Below, piece by piece: positions 1 to 5,085 of a stretch of 5,085 nucleotides of DNA. A program made the translations under genes and the position numbers. This DNA comes from Actinomycetes bacterium. Lineage in GTDB: Bacteria > Actinomycetota > Thermoleophilia > RBG-16-64-13. Positions within the stretch are counted from its first letter, which is position 1. Each line of letters opens with the position of its first letter. Location: the NCBI GenBank assembly GCA_021815245.1, contig JAKAHF010000231.1, positions 1 to 5,085 of the forward strand, given 5' to 3'. Under the pieces are notes generated by a model, which saw nothing but the letters and a program-made list of their open reading frames with translations, was not told the origin of the DNA and searched no databases.

Positions 1-438
1 GCCGCGCTTGCCGCCCCAGACGGTCCGAAGCGGGTGCCCGTCGCCGTTCTGTTGCCCGGGGCGACGTTCTTCCTTGGCGAGGGTGGCTATGCGCCTGCTC
101 GTCGCCTTCTCGACGCGGGCGCCCGGGTGGCGCTCAGCACCGACCTCAATCCCGGCTCCAGTCCGACTCAGAATCTCTGGTTGATGGCCACGATGGGCTG
201 CTCGGCCCTGCGCATGACATTCGAGGAAGTCATAAGGGCCATCACCATCGAGGCGGCCGCCGCGCTGGCCCTCGATGACGAGGTGGGCAGCCTCGAGGTG
301 GGCAAGAAGGCCGACATCCTCATCCTCGAAGAGACTCGTGCGGCTGAGGTGCCCTACCGGTATGGCATGAACCCCGTTTGGCGCGTCTTCAAAGAGGGCC
401 GTCTGGTGGTCAAGCGGGAGTTCGCGAACGAAGTGTGA
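1..438 (+). CDS. hutI: Imidazolonepropionase, C-terminal fragment (5' end outside window)
   Basis: This is the last 145 residues of imidazolonepropionase (EC 3.5.2.7), the cytosolic metal-dependent amidohydrolase that opens the ring of 4-imidazolone-5-propionate to give N-formimino-L-glutamate in histidine breakdown. Seen: the frame is open from base 1 to TGA at 436-438. It carries LLPGATFFLG (fragment residues 17-26), then STDLNPGSSPTQNL (46-59), whose Asp48 matches the conserved metal/catalytic aspartate of the family. The amidohydrolase ending GSLEVGKKADILIL (96-109) and PYRYGMNPVWRVFKEGR (118-134) follow. By recall these closely track Bacillus HutI. The family is usually about 400-420 residues, so roughly two thirds of the gene, including the HxH metal motif, lies upstream. 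The GTG at 34 is internal to the conserved fold and is not the start. The gene shares strand and pathway with ftcD and hutU downstream, so an operon is likely. Confidence 0.95.
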   Translation, partial: AALAAPDGPKRVPVAVLLPGATFFLGEGGYAPARRLLDAGARVALSTDLNPGSSPTQNLWLMATMGCSALRMTFEEVIRAITIEAAAALALDDEVGSLEVGKKADILILEETRAAEVPYRYGMNPVWRVFKEGRLVVKREFANEV

Positions 439-443
439 GGCGG

Positions 444-467
444 GGCGCCGCTTCTGCGGACGGCGCC
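444..467 (+). other. GC-rich hairpin 1 in the hutI-ftcD gap
   Basis: GGCGCCG at 444-450 pairs perfectly with CGGCGCC at 461-467 around a 10-base loop. It starts six bases after the hutI stop codon. The following bases (TTCGTGATG) contain no run of T, so it does not look like a standard intrinsic terminator. It could shield the 3' end of an upstream transcript or mark a processing point; the pairing is seen, the function is not. Confidence 0.5.
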
Positions 468-487
468 TTCGTGATGCCTATGAGCGT

Positions 488-517
488 GCCGCGACCGCCG
501 CTGAGCGGGGTCGCGGC
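488..517 (+). other. Strong GC-rich hairpin 2 just before the ftcD ribosome site
   Basis: GCCGCGACC at 488-496 pairs perfectly with GGTCGCGGC at 509-517. Inside it, CCGC (498-501) pairs with GCGG (505-508) around a TGA triloop, with G497 as a bulge. This gives about 13 base pairs in 30 bases, nearly all G-C. It ends nine bases before the AGGAGG of ftcD and has no T-tract. Possible roles are mRNA stabilisation or processing between hutI and ftcD, or control of ftcD initiation. Structure confidence is good; the role is unknown. Confidence 0.55.
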
Positions 518-525
518 CCCGAAAG

Positions 526-531
526 AGGAGG
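526..531 (+). promoter_or_regulatory. Ribosome binding site of ftcD
   Basis: A perfect AGGAGG lies six bases before the ATG at 538, within a purine-rich stretch (GAAAGAGGAGG, 521-531). It fixes the ftcD start and means ftcD is initiated independently rather than only by coupling to hutI. Confidence 0.9.
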
Positions 532-537
532 CTCGCC

Positions 538-1446
538 ATGCGGCTGATCGAGTGCGTACCCAACGTCAGTGAAGGCCGTGACCCGGCGGTCCTCGAGCGG
601 TTGGTCGCGGCGGTGCGTTCAACCCCTGGGGTCGACCTCCTCGACTGGAGTGCCGACCCCGACCACAATCGGTCGGTGTTGACCTACGCGGGCCAGCCTG
701 ACGCGGTCTTGGCTGCGACTCAGGCCCTCTGCCTCGAGGCGTTCGCCTCGATCGACATGCGGCAGCACCAGGGTGCTCATCCGCGGCTGGGCGCGGTCGA
801 TGTGGTGCCGTTCGTGCCACTCAAGGGCATCACGAAAGAGGAGGCCGTGGCGCTGGCCAGGCGTTTGGGCGAATGGATCGGCGAGCAGGGTGTGCCCGTG
901 TACTACTATCAGGACGCCGCTACCAGACCCGAACGCGAGCTGCTACCCGATGTGCGCCGAGGCGAATACGAAGCTCTGGCCGCGCGCATAGACACGCCCG
1001 CGGGCGCTCCCGATGCCGGACCGGCGGTGTTCAACGCCCGATCGGGAGCCTCGATCGTGGGTGTGCGCTTTCCGCTCGTGGCCTTCAACGTCAACCTGGC
1101 CACCGAAGACCTCTCGGTCGCCAAGCGCATCGCCGAGGCGGTGCGCCACTCGGGCGGTGGCTATCGCTACGTGCGGGCCATGGGTGTCGACCTGCAGGAC
1201 AGAGGGCAGGTGCAGGTGTCGCTCGACATCACCCAGTATGAGAAGACTCCGTTGCACCGGGTGTTCGAGACGATCAAGAACGAAGCGGCCGCCTATGGGG
1301 TAGCCGTCGACGGATGTGAGCTGATCGGGTTGGTGCCGGTGGCCGCCTTCGAGGACACCATCCGCCACTATCTGCAACTACGTGACTTCTCGGTCAAGCA
1401 GGTGATCGAGAGTCGGCTTATCGAAGACGAGCCATCGGTGGGATGA
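538..1446 (+). CDS. ftcD: Glutamate formimidoyltransferase (stand-alone)
   Basis: Cytosolic enzyme (EC 2.1.2.5) that transfers the formimino group of N-formimino-L-glutamate to tetrahydrofolate, yielding 5-formimino-THF and glutamate; this is the last step of the folate branch of histidine breakdown. Seen in 302 residues: the N-terminal signature IECVPNVSEGRD (4-15), SADPDHNRSVLTYAG (38-52), and HQGAHPRLGAVDVVPFVPLKG (77-97). His81 lies in the motif that holds the catalytic histidine of the mammalian enzyme. The second subdomain carries SIVGVRFPLVAFNVNL and GVDLQDRGQVQVSLDI. The length matches the formyltransferase part alone; the cyclodeaminase domain fused to it in mammals is absent, so a separate fchA-type gene is expected. 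The start is set by a perfect AGGAGG. The stop overlaps the hutU start as ATGA, so the two genes are translationally coupled. Function assignment is firm from motifs and neighbours. Confidence 0.95.
   Translation: MRLIECVPNVSEGRDPAVLERLVAAVRSTPGVDLLDWSADPDHNRSVLTYAGQPDAVLAATQALCLEAFASIDMRQHQGAHPRLGAVDVVPFVPLKGITKEEAVALARRLGEWIGEQGVPVYYYQDAATRPERELLPDVRRGEYEALAARIDTPAGAPDAGPAVFNARSGASIVGVRFPLVAFNVNLATEDLSVAKRIAEAVRHSGGGYRYVRAMGVDLQDRGQVQVSLDITQYEKTPLHRVFETIKNEAAAYGVAVDGCELIGLVPVAAFEDTIRHYLQLRDFSVKQVIESRLIEDEPSVG
1443..1446 (+). other. ATGA stop/start overlap of ftcD and hutU
   Basis: The hutU ATG (1443-1445) overlaps the ftcD TGA (1444-1446). No good ribosome site stands at the proper distance; the nearest G-rich bases (GGTGGG) abut the ATG. 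hutU translation therefore probably depends on ribosomes finishing ftcD. Confidence 0.8.
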
Positions 1447-3506
1447 ACGCGCACATCATAGGGCTCCCTGACGAACTGCCGCCTTCGCCGCAGTTCGCTC
1501 GGGGTGTCCGCCGCGCCCCCGGCCGCGGGCACACGCTCTCACCCCGTCTGACCGCCCTTGCCCTGCGCAATGCCTTGCGCTACGTGCCGCCCGCGCTTCA
1601 CGAAGAGTTGGCGCCCGAGTTCCTGACCGAACTCCGTGAGCATGGCCGCATCTATGGCTACCGATTCAGGCCCAAGACCGACGACGGCAACATCAAAGCG
1701 CTTCCGGTCGACCGGTATCAAGGCATTCTCGAGGCGAGGGCCCTGCAACTCAACATCGACAACAACCTCGACTTCGCCGTCGCTCTCTATCCCTACGAGT
1801 TGGTCACCTACGGCGAGACCGGGCAGGTCTTTCAGAATTGGATGCAGTACCGGTTGGTCAGGCAGTACCTGGAGCAGATGACCGAGACCCAAACGCTGGT
1901 GGTGGCGTCGGGCCACCCTGTGGGTCTGTTCCCGACCCACCGCGACGCGCCTCGGGTGATCAACACCAACGGCCTCATGGTGGGCGAGTTCGACAACCCC
2001 CATGACTTTCGCGAAGCGGCGCAGCTCGGAGTCGCCAATTACGGCCAGATGACGGCGGGCGGCTGGATGTACATAGGTCCCCAGGGCATCGTGCACGGCA
2101 CCTACCTCACGCTGCTCAATGCGGGCCGCCTCTACCTGGGCCTTGGCGCCGGCGACGACCTGGCCGGTCGGCTCTACCTGAGCTCGGGCCTCGGCGGCAT
2201 GAGCGGCGCCCAGCCCAAGGCTGCCGACATCGCCGGAGCCGTCAGCGTCACCGCCGAGGTGGACCCCTCTCGCATCGAGACGAGGCTGCGGCAGGGCTGG
2301 GTGCAGCGGAGCTCGGCCGACCTCGACCAGGTCTTCGCCTGGGTGGCTGAAGCCCGCGCCGCGCGCGCGGCGCTCTCCATCGCTTACCAAGGCAACATCG
2401 TCGACGTGTGGCAGTACGTCGTCGACCGGGGCATCACCGTCGACCTGGCCTCCGACCAGACCTCGTGCCACGCCGCGTATGAAGGCGGATACGTGCCGCA
2501 GGGGCTTGGATTCGAGGCCTCGCGGCGCCTGCTGAGCTCCGACCCGGCTGAATACCGCCGTCAGGTCGATCGCTCCCTTCAACGGCAGATCGAGTTCATC
2601 GGTGTCATGGTCGAGCGTGGCACTCGTTTCTGGGACTACGGCAACAGTTTCCTCAAAGCGGTGTTCGAGACCGGAGTGCGTGAGGTCGCCGCCAACGGCG
2701 TCGACACGAAGGAGGGCTTCGTCTATCCCAGCTATGTGGAGCACATCATGGGTCCGATGTGCTTCGACCGGGGCTACGGACCTTTCCGTTGGGTGTGCTG
2801 CTCGCTCGATCCGAAGGATCTGGCGGCGACGGACAAGGTGGCCATGAGCTGCATCGATCCGGAACGCTGCCGGCAGGATCGCGACAACTACAACTGGGTG
2901 CGCGACGCGGGCCGCAACAATCTGGTGGTGGGCTCGCAGGCGCGCATTCTGTACTCTGACGCCGGGGGCCGGGTACGCATCGCTCTTGCTTTCAACGACC
3001 TCGTGCGCCGCCGCACGATCGGCCCGGTCATCATAGGCCGCGACCATCACGACGTGTCGGGCACCGATTCGCCTTACCGCGAGACGAGCAACATACACGA
3101 TGGTTCGAACGTCATGGCCGAGATGGCCTTTCACTGCTGGGCGGGTAACGCGGCGCGCGGTATGACCCTGGTGGTGGCTTCGAACGGCGGGGGTGTCGGC
3201 ATAGGCCGGTCGATCAACACGGGTTTCGCACTGGTACTCGACGGATCCGACCGGGTCGACGCCATCATCCGCTCGGCCGTCGACTGGGATGTCATGGGCG
3301 GGGTGGCCCGGCGGGCGTGGGCCCGCAACGAGGCCGCCATGCATACGGCGGCGGCTTGGAACGCCGACCAGGCGCGGGCGGCCGAAGCCGGTCTCGACCT
3401 GTATGAATCGCCGGCGGCCGCCTCGGCGCCGCCCGGGGGCGGTCGGATCACATTGCCCCATCTCGTTGACGACGACCTGCTCGACAGCGTCGTCAAAGAA
3501 GGCTAA
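1443..3506 (+). CDS. hutU: Urocanate hydratase, long (vertebrate-like) form
   Basis: Urocanase (EC 4.2.1.49) adds water to urocanate using a tightly bound NAD+ as electrophile, giving imidazolonepropionate, the substrate of HutI. Seen in 687 residues: YGETGQVFQNWMQ (123-135), YGQMTAGGWMYIGPQGIVHGT (200-220), GLGGMSGAQPKA (249-260), SDQTSCH (337-343), YGPFRWVCCS (445-454), VVGSQARILYSD (495-506), GRDHHDVSGTDSPYRETSN (532-550) and NGGGVGIGRSINTGF (581-595). The common bacterial enzyme is about 555 residues; this length and the N-terminal block LALRNALRY.PP...LAPEF (39-60) match the clade of vertebrate UROC1, as I recall that sequence. The classical FQGLPARICW motif with its active-site Cys is here ARILY, with Leu at that position. 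A Pro/Ala/Gly-rich linker at about 656-667 precedes the conserved ITLPHLVDD tail (669-677). Product assignment is firm; activity without the usual Cys rests on clade similarity. Confidence 0.95.
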   Translation: MNAHIIGLPDELPPSPQFARGVRRAPGRGHTLSPRLTALALRNALRYVPPALHEELAPEFLTELREHGRIYGYRFRPKTDDGNIKALPVDRYQGILEARALQLNIDNNLDFAVALYPYELVTYGETGQVFQNWMQYRLVRQYLEQMTETQTLVVASGHPVGLFPTHRDAPRVINTNGLMVGEFDNPHDFREAAQLGVANYGQMTAGGWMYIGPQGIVHGTYLTLLNAGRLYLGLGAGDDLAGRLYLSSGLGGMSGAQPKAADIAGAVSVTAEVDPSRIETRLRQGWVQRSSADLDQVFAWVAEARAARAALSIAYQGNIVDVWQYVVDRGITVDLASDQTSCHAAYEGGYVPQGLGFEASRRLLSSDPAEYRRQVDRSLQRQIEFIGVMVERGTRFWDYGNSFLKAVFETGVREVAANGVDTKEGFVYPSYVEHIMGPMCFDRGYGPFRWVCCSLDPKDLAATDKVAMSCIDPERCRQDRDNYNWVRDAGRNNLVVGSQARILYSDAGGRVRIALAFNDLVRRRTIGPVIIGRDHHDVSGTDSPYRETSNIHDGSNVMAEMAFHCWAGNAARGMTLVVASNGGGVGIGRSINTGFALVLDGSDRVDAIIRSAVDWDVMGGVARRAWARNEAAMHTAAAWNADQARAAEAGLDLYESPAAASAPPGGGRITLPHLVDDDLLDSVVKEG

Positions 3507-3525
3507 GCTGCGTTGTCGGCGCAGC
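3507..3525 (+). other. Small hairpin directly after hutU
   Basis: GCTGCG at 3507-3512, the first bases after the hutU TAA, pairs with CGCAGC at 3520-3525 around a seven-base loop. The stem is only six base pairs and no T-run follows, so at best it is a weak terminator or 3'-end stabiliser. It leaves open whether the downstream pair of genes is read through from the hut genes. Confidence 0.35.
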
Positions 3526-3538
3526 ATTGGGCTACGCT
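3513..3538 (+). promoter_or_regulatory. Weak promoter-like sequence before the SnoaL-like gene
   Basis: TTGTCG at 3513-3518 and TACGCT at 3533-3538 loosely resemble -35 and -10 elements, but the 14-base spacer is short. The TANNNT-like -10 alone would place a transcript start roughly 20 bases before the ATG at 3565. It overlaps the small hairpin. High-GC promoters are hard to recognise by eye, so this is only a candidate for an internal promoter. Confidence 0.2.
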
Positions 3539-3551
3539 GTGATCCAGTCTC

Positions 3552-3559
3552 GGGGAGGG
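3552..3559 (+). promoter_or_regulatory. Ribosome binding site of the SnoaL-like gene
   Basis: GGGGAGGG ends five bases before the ATG at 3565. It decides the start: the same frame is open back to 3289 inside hutU, but no comparable site precedes an earlier start codon and that part is a shadow of hutU. Confidence 0.75.
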
Positions 3560-3564
3560 CTCCT

Positions 3565-4335
3565 ATGGTCGACGGTGGTTCCACGGACAAGCTCGCGCAG
3601 TTGGAACAGCGCGTCGCCCAACTCGAGAGGCAGAATCACGATCTGCAGCGTGTCAGGGACGCTCTCGAGATTCAGAACGTCTTCTCGTGGCACGAGTATT
3701 ACCATCAGGCGGCTCGGCATGGCGAGGAGATGGATGCCATCTGGGCCACCAAGCAGCCAGACCTGGCAATGGAAGAGGCGGTGCTGAACGGTCGCTACCT
3801 GGGCCCCGAGGCCGTACGCGCCTACTATGTAGACTTCTTCAAGCGCTTCGACCAGGCCAACCTCGAGGCGGTGCGCGGACTCTATCCCGAGGTGAAGACG
3901 CCTGCCGACCTCGACGTGCCCTTTGGGGTGCAACTCCTTCACACATTGACCACGCCGGTGATCGAGGTCGCCGGCGATCGCGAGACCGCCAAGGCGGTGT
4001 GGATCTCGCCGGGCTACGTCACCGTGCCGGCCGGGGGCAAGCTGCAGGCTTTCTGGCACTGGGACCGTTACGCCATCGACTTCATCCGCGAAGACGGCTC
4101 CTGGAAGATCTGGCATTTCTGGGTCGGCAAGGACTTCAGCACTCCCTACGGCCGCGACTGGGTCGAGGACGCTCTTGCGGGTCCGGGGTTCAGTCTCGAA
4201 GACGTGCCCGGCTTTCCGAAGCCGAACGCTCCCAGCGTGACCACGTATCACGGCTACAGTCCCTTCGAGCCACCGAAGTTCATCCCCAGGCCGCCGGAGC
4301 CCTACCGCACGTTCAGCGAGACCTTCAGCTACTAG
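3565..4335 (+). CDS. SnoaL-like / NTF2-superfamily protein with N-terminal coiled coil
   Basis: A 256-residue soluble protein without signal peptide or membrane segment. Seen: a short heptad-like helix (residues 8-33, LAQLEQRVAQLERQNHDLQRV) precedes a cone-shaped NTF2-like fold. Its cues are the first helix with EYYHQAARHGEEMDAIWA (44-61), NGRYLGPEAVRAYYVDFF (75-92), LTTPVIEVAGDRETAKAVW (128-146) and the last strands FWHWDRYAIDFIREDGSWKIWHFWV (163-187). The final 30 residues are rich in Pro and aromatics. Known of the family: SnoaL-like proteins include polyketide cyclases, hydratases, isomerases and dehydratases acting on ring compounds; the pocket often uses His and Asp. The substrate cannot be read from sequence. 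It follows hutU by 58 bases and precedes an EthD-like gene by 16, so it most likely works with the latter. Fold confidence is high, function unknown. Confidence 0.8.
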   Translation: MVDGGSTDKLAQLEQRVAQLERQNHDLQRVRDALEIQNVFSWHEYYHQAARHGEEMDAIWATKQPDLAMEEAVLNGRYLGPEAVRAYYVDFFKRFDQANLEAVRGLYPEVKTPADLDVPFGVQLLHTLTTPVIEVAGDRETAKAVWISPGYVTVPAGGKLQAFWHWDRYAIDFIREDGSWKIWHFWVGKDFSTPYGRDWVEDALAGPGFSLEDVPGFPKPNAPSVTTYHGYSPFEPPKFIPRPPEPYRTFSETFSY

Positions 4336-4338
4336 AAA

Positions 4339-4342
4339 AGGA
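4339..4342 (+). promoter_or_regulatory. Ribosome binding site of the EthD-like gene
   Basis: AGGA within AAAAGGA (4336-4342) lies nine bases before the ATG at 4352. The site is weaker than those of the two genes before it. With only 16 bases between stop and start, the gene is almost certainly cotranscribed with the SnoaL-like gene. Confidence 0.6.
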
Positions 4343-4351
4343 CGCATCCGC

Positions 4352-5085
4352 ATGATCCGCACGATCATCTTTCACCATCTGCCCGACATGAACCACCTGC
4401 CGGCTGCCGAGCGCTGGTTCTACCGCTATCACATACCCGAGGTGCTACGCAGCCGGCCTTTCAGCTACCAGAGCTACCGCGCCGTTCCTGCGCCGCCGGG
4501 AGCGGAGGCCTATGGTCTCTTCAACTACAAGATCCACGAGAATGTGCATCCGGCGGAGGGCGAAACCAAGATGGCCTTTCTCTCCATGACGCCCGAAGTG
4601 GTGCCGCTCAAGGTCGTCATGGTCAACGTGCCGGTGCAGGCCACCGAGGACTTCCTCGGCGCCGACCTTTCCTTCGAAGACAAAACCATCTTGCGTTGGG
4701 TCACGGTGCACCGCTATCCCGAGGGCGTGAGCATCGAGGATGGCGACGATTGGTTCGTCAACGTACACGCGCCACAGGTCATGCGGCAGCCCGGATTGAC
4801 CCGGTTCTTCAGCTACCACGTGTTGCCTTCGCAGGTGCCGGTGCGAAAGGGCGCGTCCAAATTCTTGCATCCGCGTTCGGAGGTGTCGTCCAATTGGCAT
4901 CGAGTGTGCGAACTCTGGTATGAGAACGCCAACGGCTGGATCGACTCGGTCTTGACCAATCCGCCCGAGTACACAAAGCCTTCCTGGGGCACGCGCGACA
5001 CCTACCCGTTCTTCGAACCAGGCATCGATTTCGTCAGCATGTTCATCCTCGAGCGGCCGACCGACGACTGGTTGAGGCAGATCAC
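4352..5085 (+). CDS. EthD-like tandem-duplicated alpha-beta barrel protein (3' end outside window)
   Basis: The frame is open from ATG 4352 to the window end, giving 244 residues without a stop. I recognise no specific named gene. Seen: two copies of a W-F-x3-H-x-P-x-V-x-R helix motif, ERWFYRYHIPEVLRSR (20-35) and DDWFVNVHAPQVMRQPG (132-148), each about 20 residues after a strand (IRTIIFHH, 2-9; LRWVTVHR, 114-121). The second copy continues as GLTRFFSYHVLP and later ELWYENANGWIDSVL (187-201), the usual shape of an EthD or related ferredoxin-like dimeric alpha-beta barrel. Single-domain members are about 100 residues and pair up; here the pair seems fused in one chain. Family members act in ether or aromatic degradation, often without a proven reaction. 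No signal peptide is visible. It starts 16 bases after the SnoaL-like gene. Gene call is firm; family is probable; function unknown. Confidence 0.75.
   Translation, partial: MIRTIIFHHLPDMNHLPAAERWFYRYHIPEVLRSRPFSYQSYRAVPAPPGAEAYGLFNYKIHENVHPAEGETKMAFLSMTPEVVPLKVVMVNVPVQATEDFLGADLSFEDKTILRWVTVHRYPEGVSIEDGDDWFVNVHAPQVMRQPGLTRFFSYHVLPSQVPVRKGASKFLHPRSEVSSNWHRVCELWYENANGWIDSVLTNPPEYTKPSWGTRDTYPFFEPGIDFVSMFILERPTDDWLRQI

Noticed and set aside
34..36. GTG at 34 as the start of a small protein
   Set aside because: The frame is open to base 1 and the residues on both sides fit the imidazolonepropionase fold, so this is an internal Val codon of a gene cut by the window edge.
444..517. Intrinsic terminator after hutI
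   Set aside because: Both hairpins are strong but neither is followed by a T-run, so I describe them only as hairpins of unknown role.
3289..3564. Upstream extension of the SnoaL-like frame into hutU
   Set aside because: The extra residues are Arg/Pro-rich shadow sequence of hutU, and the strong GGGGAGGG site places the start at 3565.
1539..3590. A 683-codon open frame on the minus strand covering almost all of hutU
   Set aside because: Its translation is low-complexity and rich in His, Arg, Val and Ala, shows no family motifs, and mirrors the GC-rich third positions of hutU. Long antisense frames are expected opposite high-GC genes; hutU itself is motif-rich throughout.
3532..4368. A 278-codon minus-strand frame opposite the SnoaL-like gene
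   Set aside because: It is a codon-phase shadow of the SnoaL-like gene with no recognisable domain. The plus-strand gene has a good ribosome site and clear fold motifs.
4445..5001. Short frames on both strands overlapping the 3' gene (minus 4445-4900 and 4813-5001, plus 4696-4923)
   Set aside because: They lie inside the EthD-like reading frame, which has a start, a ribosome site and internal repeat motifs; the short frames show nothing recognisable.
1..5085. Mobile elements, tRNA or rRNA genes, CRISPR arrays or long direct repeats
   Set aside because: None seen. Base composition and codon style look even across all five genes, with no sign of a recent insertion.

Overview
The window is a high-GC bacterial segment with every gene on the plus strand. 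It holds the core of a histidine-utilisation (hut) operon followed by two accessory genes of unassigned role. Clear AGGAGG-type ribosome sites, very short gaps, and a FtcD-type (formimino-transfer) histidine pathway combined with the long, vertebrate-like form of urocanase point to a high-GC, probably anaerobic bacterium. A coriobacterial actinomycete is my best guess. That is an inference from gene families, not from a marker gene.

Layout: 1-438 is the C-terminal part of imidazolonepropionase (hutI), cut by the window start. A 99-nt gap (439-537) holds two strong GC-rich hairpins and the ftcD ribosome site. 538-1446 is a stand-alone glutamate formimidoyltransferase (ftcD). It overlaps by ATGA with a 687-residue urocanate hydratase (hutU, 1443-3506). 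A 58-nt gap with a small hairpin and a weak promoter-like sequence leads to a 256-residue SnoaL/NTF2-like protein (3565-4335). Sixteen bases later begins an open frame that runs off the window end (4352-5085); it looks like a tandem duplication of an EthD/dimeric alpha-beta barrel domain. No gene-free stretch exceeds 100 bases.

How they work together: HutU hydrates urocanate to imidazolonepropionate, HutI opens the ring to N-formimino-L-glutamate, and FtcD moves the formimino group to tetrahydrofolate, releasing glutamate. Histidine ammonia-lyase (hutH) and formimino-THF cyclodeaminase (fchA) are expected for a complete route but are not in the window. The SnoaL-like and EthD-like proteins belong to small-fold families often found in aromatic, polyketide or ring-compound metabolism. 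Their co-orientation and tight spacing suggest a linked pair, but whether they act on histidine-derived compounds or start a separate unit is open.

The most noteworthy points are the gapless internal repeat in the EthD-like protein, the urocanase without the classical FQGLPARICW cysteine, the paired hairpins before ftcD, and the pairing of a SnoaL-like with an EthD-like gene directly behind hutU. I see no mobile element, tRNA, rRNA or CRISPR.
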